64,000 bases of DNA from Burkholderia cepacia (GTDB taxonomy: Bacteria > Pseudomonadota > Gammaproteobacteria > Burkholderiales > Burkholderiaceae), in NCBI RefSeq assembly GCF_001718835.1, contig NZ_CP013444.1, forward strand, positions 2,852,001 to 2,916,000, read 5' to 3'. Within the stretch, counting starts at the first letter, position 1. Each line of letters begins with the position of its first letter. The notes under the pieces were generated by a model. That model saw only the letters and a list, made by a program, of their open reading frames with translations, was not told the DNA's origin and did no database searches. A program made the position numbers and the translations under genes. Of the stretch, positions 25,919-35,052 are shown piece after piece.

Positions 25919-26547
25919 GATGCGAGCGGCGCGGCCGCGTCGAGCATGATGCGCACGAAATAGTCGGCGAAGCTGCGGCGCAGCACGATCTCGAACGCAT
26001 CGTCACCGGTCGGAACCAGCACGATCGACGTCTTGAAGTAGTGCGACTGCGCGCACTGGCCCGGCTTGAACACGCGCGGATGGAGATCGAGCGGGCAGCC
26101 GCGTGCGAGCACGTCGCGCACACGTTCGCCGCTGATCTCGACGACGGTATAACCGCTGCCGACGTCGACGGCCGCCGCATACGAACCCTGCACGGCCTCC
26201 GCGAGCTGCGCCTCCAGCACGCCGGCCTGCACGGGCCCGTGCGAGCGCACGAGCCACTCGTCGGGGCCGAGCCACAGCACGTCGTACTCGGCGCCGCGGG
26301 CCACCGTGTTCGGCGCCGCCGGCGGCCGGCAGCCGACCACGCGCTCGAACGCGGCGACGAACGCCGGATCGCCCAACTCGCCGCGCACGTTCACGAGATC
26401 GAGGAACGGCCGCTCGCGCAGCGTGAATTTCTTCGAAGCGCGCGCCTGGTGCGGCTTCAGCACGTCGGCCGCGCCGACGAACGGCGACTCGAGCGTCACG
26501 CCGCCCGCGCCCGCCACCTGCGTCTGGTTTCTGGTTTCATTCCACAT
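25915..26547 (-). CDS. soxG: Sarcosine oxidase gamma subunit
   Basis: This 210-residue protein has the SoxG fold, which is related to the T-protein of glycine cleavage (ADVLKPHQARASKKFTLRERP near the start, YDVLWLGPDEWLV in the middle, DLHPRVFKPGQCAQSHY near the end). It overlaps the end of soxA by 11 bases. It is a subunit of the heterotetrameric, folate-dependent sarcosine oxidase in the cytoplasm. Confidence 0.85.
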   Translation of the reverse strand: MWNETRNQTQVAGAGGVTLESPFVGAADVLKPHQARASKKFTLRERPFLDLVNVRGELGDPAFVAAFERVVGCRPPAAPNTVARGAEYDVLWLGPDEWLVRSHGPVQAGVLEAQLAEAVQGSYAAAVDVGSGYTVVEISGERVRDVLARGCPLDLHPRVFKPGQCAQSHYFKTSIVLVPTGDDAFEIVLRRSFADYFVRIMLDAAAPLAS

Positions 26548-29500
26548 GCTGGCGCACCCCTTCGGTATCGTAGAAAACCGGGCTCGAGATCTTCGCGGTG
26601 ATGCGCTTGCCGTTGGCCAGCGGAATCACGACGCTCTCGCCCATCTTGTTCAGGCCGCCCTTCACCACCGCGAGCGCGATCGAGCGCTTCAGGATCGGGC
26701 TGTAGTAGCTCGACGTCACGTGGCCGATCATCGGCGTCGGATCGACCGCCGACACCTGCGTGTCCTTCGCGACGATCTGCGCGCCTTCCGGCAGCACGAA
26801 CTGCTCGTCTTCGGTCAGCAGGCCGACGAACTGCTTGCGGCCTTCCTTCGCGGTGTCCGAGCGCGCGAGCGAACGCTTGCCGAGGAAGTCCTTCGACTTC
26901 GCGACGAGCCCGCCCATCCCGAGGTCGTACGGCGTGACCGACCCGTCGGTGTCCTGGCCGACGATGATGTAGCCCTTCTCCGCACGCAGCACGTGCATCG
27001 TTTCGGTGCCGTACGGCGTGATGTCGAACTCCGCACCGGCCGCCATCAGCGCTTCCCATACCGCGCGGCCCGCGTTGGCCGGCACGTTCACTTCATAGGC
27101 GAGTTCGCCGGAGAAGCTGATCCGCATCACGCGCGCCTTCGCGCCCGCGACGGTGCCGTTCCGGTAGCTCATGAACGGGAACGCTTCGTTGCCGAAGTCG
27201 ATGTCCTGGCACACCTTCTGCACGACCTTGCGGCTCTTCGGGCCGACCACCGCGAACGTCGCCCAGTGATCGGTGACCGACGACAGCCGCACCTTCATGT
27301 CGGGCCATTCGGTCTGCAGCCAGCGTTCGAGCCACGTGAGCACGCGCGCCGCGCCGCCCGTCGTGGTCGTCATCATGAAATGCTGGTCGGCGAGGCGCAC
27401 CGTCACGCCGTCGTCGAACACCATCCCGTTCTCGTCGAGCATCAGCCCGTAGCGGCACTTGCCCACTTCGAGCTTGTTCCACGGGTTCGTGTACATCCAG
27501 TTCAGCAGCTTCACCGCGTCCGGCCCCTGGATGTCGATCTTGCCGAGCGTCGATGCGTCGAGGATGCCGACGCTGTTGCGCACCGCGAGGCATTCGCGCT
27601 TCACGGCCGCGTGGAGATCCTCGCCGTTCTTCGGGAAGTACCACGGCCGCTTCCAGTTGCCGACGTCCTCGAACAGCGCGCCGTGCTCCACGTGCCACTC
27701 GTGCACGCAGGTCTTGCGGATCGGGTCGAGGAAATCGCCGAGCTCGCGGCCCGCGAACGTACCGAACGACACGGGCGTGTAGTTCGGGCGGAACGTGGTC
27801 GTGCCCGTTTCCGGAATCGACTTGCCGAGCGCCCCCGCGAGGATCGCCATCCCGTTGATGTTGCCGAGCTTGCCCTGGTCGGTGCCGAAGCCCATCGCCG
27901 TATAGCGCTTCACGTGCTCGACCGATTCGAAGCCTTCGCGCGCGGCAAGCAGGATGTCGGCGGCCGACACGTCGTTCTGGAAATCGACGAACTGCTTCGG
28001 CCCGCGCGCCGCGGCCTCGCGGCTGCCGACGAGCCACAGCGGCTGCAGTGCACCTTCGACGGTTTCCGCGACCTGCGGCGCGACCGGGCGCTGCGCGGCC
28101 GTGAAGCCCGCGGCCTTCGCCGCTTCCACGCCCGCATCGACCGCGAGCCGCAGCGCGCGCGCCAGGCCGAATTCGCCGGCCGCCGCGCCGATGCTCGCTT
28201 CCGCCTGCACGGGCTTGCCCGGCAGGAAGCACGCCTTCTCGTCGCTCCAGCACGCCTTGCCGCCCGACTGCGCGAACAGGTGCAGCACGGGGCTGAAGCC
28301 GCCCGACATCGCGACGAGGTCGCACGGCAGCGTCTGCAGCTTGCCGCCCACCTGGCCGTTCGTGCTGGACGCGACGTCGACCGACGATACGCGCCACTTG
28401 CCCGATGCGGCCGTCACGACGGCGCCGCTCAACACCGTCACGCCCTGCCGCTTCGCCGCGGCCGGCAGCGCGCCGTTCGACGACGGACGCGAATCGACGA
28501 CCGTCACCTTCGCGCCGCACGCCTTCAGGTCGAGCGCGGTCTGGTACGCACGATCGTTGTTCGTGAACACGACCGCGTTGCGGCCCGGCAGCACGCCGAA
28601 GCGATGCACGTAGGTGGACACCGCGCCGGCGAGCATCACGCCCGGCAGGTCGTTGTTGCCGAACACGATCGGACGCTCGTGCGCGCCGGTCGCGAGGATC
28701 ACGCGCTTCGCGCGAACTTTCCACAGCAGCTCGCGCGTGCCCTTGCGCATCGACACGGGCAGGTGATCGGTCAGGCGCTGCGTGACCGTCACGAGGTTGT
28801 GGTCCTGGTAACCGAACGCGGTGCTGCGCGACAGGATCGTCACGTCGGGCAGCTTGCGCAGCTCGGCCTCGATCTTCTCGACCCACTGCAACGCGGGCTT
28901 CGCGTCGATTTCCGCCCGGCACGACAGCAGGCTGCCGCCGAGCTCGCGCTGGTCGTCGACGAGGATCACGCGCGCGCCGGCCGTGGCCGCCGCATGCGCG
29001 GCCGCGAGCCCCGACGGGCCGCCGCCGACGACGAGCACGTCGCAATGCGCATAGCACTTGTCGTAGCGATCGGCGTCGAGCGCTTCCGGCGCCTTGCCGA
29101 GGCCGGCCGCTTCGCGGATCTTCTCCTCGTACTTCGGCCACATCTTGCGCGGCCACATGAAGGTCTTGTAGTAGAAGCCGGCCGGCAGGAAGCGCGACAG
29201 CTTCTGGTTGATCGCGTACTTGTCGTTCTCGAGCGTCGGCTCGGCGTTCACGCTCGATGCGACGAGCCCCTGGTACAGCTCGATCTCGGTCGCGCGCGCG
29301 TTCGGCACCGTGTACGGGCCGGACTCGAGCTGCACGACGGCATTCGGTTCCGCGACGTCCGCCGTCACGATCCCGCGCGGGCGGTGGTACTTGAAGCTGC
29401 GCGCGACGAAGTGCACGCCGTTCGCGAGCAGCGCGGACGCGAGCGTGTCGCCCTGGAAGCCCTGATACGTGCGGCCGTTGAACGTGAACGTCAACGGAAT

Positions 29501-29548
29501 CGCGCGATTGATGCGGCCACCGGTGCCGAGGCGGTCTTTCTGGCTCAT
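26537..29548 (-). CDS. soxA: Sarcosine oxidase alpha subunit
   Basis: This is a 1003-residue subunit. The N-terminal 2Fe-2S-like fold (residues 15-110, FTFNGRTYQGFQGDTLASAL) is followed by a NAD/FAD domain with VLVVGGGPSGLAAAHAAATAG near residue 170. The C-terminal 400 residues are a GcvT-like tetrahydrofolate-binding domain. I start it at the ATG at 29548, which overlaps the soxD stop (ATGA). The longer frame to 29731 runs through soxD. The enzyme demethylates sarcosine to glycine, giving 5,10-methylene-THF and peroxide. Confidence 0.9.
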   Translation of the reverse strand: MSQKDRLGTGGRINRAIPLTFTFNGRTYQGFQGDTLASALLANGVHFVARSFKYHRPRGIVTADVAEPNAVVQLESGPYTVPNARATEIELYQGLVASSVNAEPTLENDKYAINQKLSRFLPAGFYYKTFMWPRKMWPKYEEKIREAAGLGKAPEALDADRYDKCYAHCDVLVVGGGPSGLAAAHAAATAGARVILVDDQRELGGSLLSCRAEIDAKPALQWVEKIEAELRKLPDVTILSRSTAFGYQDHNLVTVTQRLTDHLPVSMRKGTRELLWKVRAKRVILATGAHERPIVFGNNDLPGVMLAGAVSTYVHRFGVLPGRNAVVFTNNDRAYQTALDLKACGAKVTVVDSRPSSNGALPAAAKRQGVTVLSGAVVTAASGKWRVSSVDVASSTNGQVGGKLQTLPCDLVAMSGGFSPVLHLFAQSGGKACWSDEKACFLPGKPVQAEASIGAAAGEFGLARALRLAVDAGVEAAKAAGFTAAQRPVAPQVAETVEGALQPLWLVGSREAAARGPKQFVDFQNDVSAADILLAAREGFESVEHVKRYTAMGFGTDQGKLGNINGMAILAGALGKSIPETGTTTFRPNYTPVSFGTFAGRELGDFLDPIRKTCVHEWHVEHGALFEDVGNWKRPWYFPKNGEDLHAAVKRECLAVRNSVGILDASTLGKIDIQGPDAVKLLNWMYTNPWNKLEVGKCRYGLMLDENGMVFDDGVTVRLADQHFMMTTTTGGAARVLTWLERWLQTEWPDMKVRLSSVTDHWATFAVVGPKSRKVVQKVCQDIDFGNEAFPFMSYRNGTVAGAKARVMRISFSGELAYEVNVPANAGRAVWEALMAAGAEFDITPYGTETMHVLRAEKGYIIVGQDTDGSVTPYDLGMGGLVAKSKDFLGKRSLARSDTAKEGRKQFVGLLTEDEQFVLPEGAQIVAKDTQVSAVDPTPMIGHVTSSYYSPILKRSIALAVVKGGLNKMGESVVIPLANGKRITAKISSPVFYDTEGVRQHVE

Positions 29549-29844
29549 TTGCTCGTGCCCTCTTCGTGTGCGTTGCCGGCAGCGTCGCCACCGAACTTTT
29601 CGTAGCCCTTGATATCGTAGGTCACCGTGTCGCGCGTGGCCTTGAACCAGCGGCGGCAGCCCTGTGCATGCAGCCATTGCTCCTTGTGCAGCCCGCGCTT
29701 GTTCTCGCGCATGAACACGTATTCGCCCCATTCGCGGTCGGTCATGTTCTCGTTGTTCACGGGGCGCACGATGTCGGCTTCACCGCCGCACGAGAACTCG
29801 GATTCGGCGCGCGGCCCGCACCACGGACATTCGATCAGCAACAT
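29545..29844 (-). CDS. soxD: Sarcosine oxidase delta subunit
   Basis: This 99-residue protein has the zinc-binding CPWCG at the start, followed by FSCGG and a later Cys (AQGCRRWF), as in SoxD. It starts 16 bases after soxB stops and overlaps soxA by four bases. It is the small structural subunit of the tetramer. Confidence 0.9.
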   Translation of the reverse strand: MLLIECPWCGPRAESEFSCGGEADIVRPVNNENMTDREWGEYVFMRENKRGLHKEQWLHAQGCRRWFKATRDTVTYDIKGYEKFGGDAAGNAHEEGTSK

Positions 29845-29860
29845 GTTTTCTTCTCCTCGT

Positions 29861-31105
29861 TCAGTGCGCGACGGCGGCGGCGCCGTGCTCGTCGATCAGG
29901 TGGCCCGTGTAGAAGCGGTCGAGCGCGAACGGCGCGTTCAGCGGATGCGGTTCGTCGCGCGCGATCGTGTGCGCGAACACCCAGCCCGAGCCGGGCGTCG
30001 CCTTGAAGCCGCCGGTACCCCAGCCGCAGTTGAAGTAGAGGCCCTTCACATCGGTCTTGGTGATGATCGGGCACGCGTCCGGCGACACGTCGACGATCCC
30101 GCCCCACTGGCGGTTCATCCGCACGCGCGAGAACACCGGGAACATCTCGACGATCGCCTGCAGCGTGCTTTCGATGATGTGGAAGCTGCCGCGCTGGCCG
30201 AAGCCCGTGTACTGGTCGATACCCGCGCCGATCACGAGGTCGCCCTTGTCGGACTGGCTGATGTACGCGTGCACCGCGTTCGACATGATCACCGAGTTGA
30301 CGACCGGCTTGATCGGCTCGGACACCAGCGCCTGCAGCGGGTGGCTTTCGATCGGCAGGCGCACGCCGGCCATGTCGGCGAGCGTCGTCGTGTTGCCGGC
30401 CGCGACCACCGCGACCTTCTTCGCCTTGATGAAGCCCTTCACCGTATCGACGCCGACCACCGCGCCGCCTTCGCGGCGAATGCCCGTCACCTGGCAGTTC
30501 TGGATGATGTCGACACCTGCGCGGTCCGCGCCGCGCGCGAAGCCCCAGGCCACCGCGTCGTGACGCGCGACACCGGCGCGGCGCTGGATCGATGCGCCGA
30601 GCACCGGGTAGCGGCTGTTCAGGTTGATCGTCGGCTCGATTTCCTTGATCTGCGCGGGCGTCAGGAATTCGGCGTCGACACCGTTCAGGCGGTTCGCGTT
30701 CACGCGGCGCTCGGTGTCACGCACGTCCTGCAGCGTGTGGGCCAGGTTCATCACGCCGCGCTGGCTGAACATCACGTTGTAGTTCAGGTCCTGCGACAGC
30801 CCTTCCCACAGCTTCATCGCCTTCTCGTACAGCGCGGCCGATTCGTCCCACAGGTAGTTCGAGCGCACGATCGTCGTGTTGCGCGCGGTGTTGCCGCCGC
30901 CGATCCAGCCCTTCTCGAGGATCGCGACGTTCGTGATGCCGTGCTCCTTCGCGAGGTAGTACGCGGTCGCGAGGCCGTGGCCGCCGCCGCCGACGATCAC
31001 GACGTCGTATTCCTTCTTCGGTTCCGGGCTCTTCCACTGCTTTTCCCAGTTCTCGTGGTACGAGAGGCCGTTGCGGAACAGGCTGAATATCGAGTAGCGG
31101 CTCAT
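29861..31105 (-). CDS. soxB: Sarcosine oxidase beta subunit
   Basis: This 414-residue flavoprotein has the FAD-binding motif DVVIVGGGGHGLATAYYLA near residue 35 and the IGGGNTARNTTIVRSNYL segment typical of SoxB. The beta subunit carries the covalent FMN and the FAD and is the site of sarcosine oxidation. It lies 16 bases downstream of the sdaA stop. It is complete and of normal length. Confidence 0.9.
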   Translation of the reverse strand: MSRYSIFSLFRNGLSYHENWEKQWKSPEPKKEYDVVIVGGGGHGLATAYYLAKEHGITNVAILEKGWIGGGNTARNTTIVRSNYLWDESAALYEKAMKLWEGLSQDLNYNVMFSQRGVMNLAHTLQDVRDTERRVNANRLNGVDAEFLTPAQIKEIEPTINLNSRYPVLGASIQRRAGVARHDAVAWGFARGADRAGVDIIQNCQVTGIRREGGAVVGVDTVKGFIKAKKVAVVAAGNTTTLADMAGVRLPIESHPLQALVSEPIKPVVNSVIMSNAVHAYISQSDKGDLVIGAGIDQYTGFGQRGSFHIIESTLQAIVEMFPVFSRVRMNRQWGGIVDVSPDACPIITKTDVKGLYFNCGWGTGGFKATPGSGWVFAHTIARDEPHPLNAPFALDRFYTGHLIDEHGAAAVAH

Positions 31106-31121
31106 GTTGGTGATCCTTCGT

Positions 31122-32507
31122 TTAGCATTCGATGACGTTCACGGCCAGACCGCCGCGCGACGTTTCCTTGTATTTCGTCTTCATGTCGGCGCCCGTCTCG
31201 CGCATCGTCTTGATGACCGAATCGAGCGACACGTAGTGCTGGCCGTTGCCCTTGAGCGCCATGCGCGACGCGTTCAGCGCCTTGATCGCACCCATCGCGT
31301 TGCGCTCGATGCACGGGATCTGCACGAGCCCGCCGACCGGGTCGCAGGTCATGCCGAGGTTGTGCTCCATGCCGATCTCGGCGGCGTTCTCGACTTGGGT
31401 CGCCGTACCGCCCATCACGGCGGCGAGCGCGGCGGCCGCCATCGAGCACGCGACGCCGACCTCGCCCTGGCAACCGACTTCCGCGCCGGAGATCGACGCG
31501 GTTTCCTTGTAGATGATCCCGATCGCCGCGGCCGTCAGCAGGAATTCGACGACGCCGGCTTCGTTCGAGCCCGGCACGAACTTCACGTAGTAGTGCAGCA
31601 CGGCCGGAATCACGCCGGCCGCGCCGTTGGTCGGCGCGGTGACGACGCGCCCGCCCGCCGCGTTCTCCTCGTTGACGGCCATCGCGTACAGGTTGACCCA
31701 GTCGAGCATCGACAGCGGGTCGCGCAGCGACTCTTCCGAACGCGCGCGCAGGCGGGCATTCAGCTCGGCCGCGCGGCGCTTCACGCGCATCGGGCCCGGC
31801 AGGTCGCCCTCGACCTTGCAGCCGCGTTCGACGCAGGCGGCCATCGTGCGCCAGATCGCGAGCAGCCCGGCGCGCACTTCGTCGGCGGGGCGCAGCGCGC
31901 ATTCGTTGCGCATCATCAGCTCGGCGATCGACAGCCCGTGCTCGCGGCATTGGCGCATCAGGTCGTCGCCGGTGCGGAACGGGTACGGCACCTCGACCGC
32001 CGCGCGCACGCCGTTCACGCGATCGCCGTCGCGGTTCACGACGAAGCCGCCGCCGACCGAGTAATACTCTTTCTCGACGAGCAGCTGGCCGTGCTCGTCG
32101 AACGCCTGGAAGCGCATCCCGTTCGGGTGCACGATGCTCGTGCCGCTCATCAGCTTGCGATAGAAGCCGATGTGCTCCTTTTCCTCGAAGCGCACCGTCT
32201 GCTTGCCGAGCAGCGACAGCGACTTCTCCGCGCGGATCGCGGCCAGCCGCGGCTCGATCAGGTCCGGATCGATCGTGTCGGGCAGGTGGCCCTCGAGGCC
32301 GAGCAGCACGGCCTTGTCGGTGCCGTGGCCCTTGCCGGTCGCGCCGAGCGAGCCGTATAGTTCGACCCGCACGCGGCGCACGAAACCGAGCAGGTTCGCG
32401 TCCTCCACGTGCGACGCGAAGCGGCACGCGGCGATCATCGGGCCGACCGTGTGCGAACTGGACGGGCCGATACCGATCTTGAACAGGTCGAACGCGCTGA
32501 CGTTCAT
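31122..32507 (-). CDS. sdaA: L-serine ammonia-lyase, one-chain iron-sulfur type
   Basis: This is a 461-residue enzyme converting serine to pyruvate and ammonia. The start at the ATG at 32507 has GAGGAAG upstream; the N-terminus MNVSAFDLFKIGIGPSSSHTVGPM is diagnostic. Iron-sulfur ligands include the two Cys in the TCDPVGG and IPCIERN segment. It leads the sarcosine operon. Glycine made from sarcosine can be turned to serine by a hydroxymethyltransferase and then deaminated here to enter central metabolism. Confidence 0.9.
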   Translation of the reverse strand: MNVSAFDLFKIGIGPSSSHTVGPMIAACRFASHVEDANLLGFVRRVRVELYGSLGATGKGHGTDKAVLLGLEGHLPDTIDPDLIEPRLAAIRAEKSLSLLGKQTVRFEEKEHIGFYRKLMSGTSIVHPNGMRFQAFDEHGQLLVEKEYYSVGGGFVVNRDGDRVNGVRAAVEVPYPFRTGDDLMRQCREHGLSIAELMMRNECALRPADEVRAGLLAIWRTMAACVERGCKVEGDLPGPMRVKRRAAELNARLRARSEESLRDPLSMLDWVNLYAMAVNEENAAGGRVVTAPTNGAAGVIPAVLHYYVKFVPGSNEAGVVEFLLTAAAIGIIYKETASISGAEVGCQGEVGVACSMAAAALAAVMGGTATQVENAAEIGMEHNLGMTCDPVGGLVQIPCIERNAMGAIKALNASRMALKGNGQHYVSLDSVIKTMRETGADMKTKYKETSRGGLAVNVIEC

Positions 32508-32788
32508 CTGGCTTCCTCTGGATGGGGGGACATACATCAAGTGACGTTGGGCACCAGTACATCAAAGCGTAAAATCGGCCGATAGAACAAAAGCGGCATC
32601 GGCGTGGGATACCGCCGCCAAGCGCCGCGCCGGCGGGCCGGAAAGTGCGTTTTGGCGATGGTTCGCGACGGAAAAACGCAAGTGCGCGCGCCATCGATCG
32701 GCGACGCTGGGGCATCCGCGCCGCCCGTGCCGACCCTGTAGAAAGTGAGACCTGGCCGCCCCGGCGCGCCGTGAAGAGATTGGCCGCG
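32508..32788. promoter_or_regulatory. Divergent promoter region between sdaA-sox operon and its AraC regulator
   Basis: This is 281 bases between divergently transcribed genes. No strong -35/-10 pair or clear operator stands out by eye. By position it should hold the regulator's binding site for the sarcosine operon. Confidence 0.35.
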
Positions 32789-33841
32789 ATGACACCCGAC
32801 GTACCCGCTTCCCCCCTCGCAGAGCCCGCACCGCGCCGCATCCGCTTCGGCATCGTGCTGCTGCCGAATTTCACGCTGACGGCCTTCTCGGGCTTCGTCG
32901 ACATGCTTCGGCTGTCGGCCGACGACGGCGACTACAGCAAGCCCGTGCGCTGCGCATGGAGCGTGATCGGCGAGACCCTCGCGCCGGTGCGCGCGAGCTG
33001 CGGGATCCAGATCACGCCATGGGAAACGTTCGACGCGGCCGAGCCGTTCGACTACGTGGTGGTGGTCGGCGGGCTGCTGCATTCGGGGCCGCAGGCGGGC
33101 CCCGAGACGCTCGACTTCATCCGCCGCGCGGCGGCCGGCGGCGCAACGGTCGTCGGGATCTGCACCGGCGTGTTCACGCTGATGCGCGCCGGCGTGCTCG
33201 ACGGCTACCGCACCTGCGTGAGCTGGTTCCATTACTGGGATTTCATCGAGCGCTTTCCGGCCGCCGACCCCGACCTGCTGATCGCCGACCGGCTGTTCGT
33301 GATCGACCGGCGCCGCATCACCTGCTCGGGCGGCCGCGCGTCGATCGACGTCGCCGCCGCGATCCTGCTGCGCCATTTCGATCACGCGACCGTGCAGAAG
33401 GCGCTGCGCATCCTGCTGGTCGGCGAGATGCAGAAAGGGAACGCCCCGCAGCCGCATCCACCGGGCCTCGAGCCGGCGACCCACCCGAAGGTCAAGCGCG
33501 CGATTCTCCTGATGGAACAGCATGTCGGCCGGGCGCTGTCGCTCGACGAGCTCGCGAACAAGCTCGACCTGTCGACGCGGCAGCTCGAGCGGCTGTTCAA
33601 GGCCGAAACGGGCAAGAGCCCGCAGGCGTTCGCGAAACAGGTGCGGCTGCGCACGGCCGCGTGGCTGCTGACGAGTTCCGACCGCACGGTGGCCGATATC
33701 GCGTCGAGCTGCGGGTTCGCCGATGCGTCGCACCTCGGGCGCGAGTTCCGCAAGCAGTTCGGCGTGCCGCCGGCGACTTATCGGGAGCGCGGCGGGGAGG
33801 CCGCGGCCGTGCCTGACGTGGTCGAGGAAGAGGTGGACTGA
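32789..33841 (+). CDS. GlxA/GbdR/SouR-like AraC-family regulator of the sarcosine operon
   Basis: This 350-residue protein has a GATase1/DJ-1-like ligand domain (residues 15-190, with VVVVGGLLHSG and the nucleophile-elbow-like VVGICTGVFTL). It is followed by two AraC helix-turn-helix motifs near residues 250-330 (LSLDELANKLDLSTRQLERLFK and IASSCGFADASHLGREFR). This architecture is that of GbdR, SouR and CdhR, which sense glycine betaine derivatives, sarcosine or carnitine. Its divergent position next to soxBDAG favours a sarcosine-responsive activator. I chose the ATG at 32789; a GTG at 32771 is possible. Confidence 0.85.
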   Translation: MTPDVPASPLAEPAPRRIRFGIVLLPNFTLTAFSGFVDMLRLSADDGDYSKPVRCAWSVIGETLAPVRASCGIQITPWETFDAAEPFDYVVVVGGLLHSGPQAGPETLDFIRRAAAGGATVVGICTGVFTLMRAGVLDGYRTCVSWFHYWDFIERFPAADPDLLIADRLFVIDRRRITCSGGRASIDVAAAILLRHFDHATVQKALRILLVGEMQKGNAPQPHPPGLEPATHPKVKRAILLMEQHVGRALSLDELANKLDLSTRQLERLFKAETGKSPQAFAKQVRLRTAAWLLTSSDRTVADIASSCGFADASHLGREFRKQFGVPPATYRERGGEAAAVPDVVEEEVD

Positions 33842-33952
33842 TCGGCGCCGGGCGGCTTGCCGAGCCGTTATTTAAGCCAGCGCTTACCGGGGAAGCCCCG
33901 AGTGCCGCACGACGCGCGTCCGCGTTACGCTTGAGCGACGAGGAGACGAACC

Positions 33953-34201
33953 ATGAGAAGAGCTGTGCATATCGCTGTTGTCGCGCTGCTGGCGTATCTC
34001 GTTGCCGATCGCGCGTTGCTGCATGCCCGCGGGCTCGACGCCAGCCCGCTTGCGTGCAAGCAGGGCGCGCAGCGGGTGAAGCACGACGCGCTCGGCCAGG
34101 GCTTCGACGATGCCGCGGCCAGCAGTCAGGGCGAGGCATTCATGTCGGGCTGCCTGGTGACCGGGAGGGGGAGCCGGGACGTGACGATGTCGAGCAATTG
34201 A
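33953..34201 (+). CDS. Small exported or membrane-anchored protein, 82 residues
   Basis: GAGGAG lies seven bases before the ATG at 33953. The product has a hydrophobic N-terminal segment (residues 5-18, a signal or anchor) and two Cys (LACKQG and SGCLVTG) that could pair in the periplasm. Family unknown. It stands alone between the AraC regulator and the convergent LysE gene. Confidence 0.55.
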   Translation: MRRAVHIAVVALLAYLVADRALLHARGLDASPLACKQGAQRVKHDALGQGFDDAAASSQGEAFMSGCLVTGRGSRDVTMSSN

Positions 34202-34250
34202 CGCAGAAGGGCATCATCCCGATCACGGCGATACGCAGGTCTCCAGCACA

Positions 34251-34898
34251 CTACGCTACGCCCCCGATCCCCCCGACGAACCCGGCGAGCGCAATCACGA
34301 GCAGCGCACCCGCCGACGAGGCCGTGATCCATCGTTGCTTGCCGTGAATCAGCGGATGGTTGATCGCGGCCATGTAGCCGGTCATGATCGCGAAATCGAC
34401 CGCGATCCACAGCGCGGCCAGGATGGCCAGGCTCACGCGCGAATCCGGCGTGATGCCGACGAACTGCGGGAAGAACGCGACGAAGAACAGCAGGTCCTTC
34501 GGGTTCGCGATGCCGACGAGAAAGCCGCGCACCACACCCGGCAGACGCCGCGTCCCGGGCGTCGGTTCGGGTTCGCCATCGCTGCCGCCGCGCATGCGGC
34601 CGGCGCGCCATTCACCATGCAGCGTGCGGATTGCCAGGACGGCAATGAACACGCAGCCCAGCACATGCAGCCACTTGATCAGGCGATCGCTGACGAGCAC
34701 GACGCCGAACACCATCAGCATCGCCCCCGCGATCATCACGAGGCTCGCGGCATTCGCGCCCACTGCAGTCAGCATGCCCTGGCGGAACCCGCGCCGCGCG
34801 ACGGTGCCGACCACGAGCATGACGACGGGGCCGGGCGTCGCGATGAGCAGCACGATCGCGGCGAGATAGGCGAACAGCAGCGGGTAATGGAGTGTCAT
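34251..34898 (-). CDS. LysE-family amino acid exporter
   Basis: This 215-residue protein has about six membrane helices. The N-terminal stretch FAYLAAIVLLIATPGPVVMLVV carries the conserved TPGP motif of LysE/RhtB exporters, and GIANPKDLLFFVAFFPQF is the second family signature. It is divergent from a LysR regulator, the usual arrangement for a LysE exporter and its activator. The exported compound is unknown. Confidence 0.85.
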   Translation of the reverse strand: MTLHYPLLFAYLAAIVLLIATPGPVVMLVVGTVARRGFRQGMLTAVGANAASLVMIAGAMLMVFGVVLVSDRLIKWLHVLGCVFIAVLAIRTLHGEWRAGRMRGGSDGEPEPTPGTRRLPGVVRGFLVGIANPKDLLFFVAFFPQFVGITPDSRVSLAILAALWIAVDFAIMTGYMAAINHPLIHGKQRWITASSAGALLVIALAGFVGGIGGVA

Positions 34899-35052
34899 GA
34901 AAAAAAGTTGTTGGATGGTCCGACTCGCCCGCCGCCCGGCACGACCTCATGCCGGCCCGATGCTCGTGGCTGCGAGATGCGTGTAGTATTGCGCGTCAGG
35001 ACCGCCGCTGAAAAACGGAAAATCCTGTCGAATAACATGAGTTTTATTCACA

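Noticed and set aside
26306..29605. A 1099-codon frame antisense to soxA
   Set aside because: Shadow of the sarcosine oxidase alpha gene.
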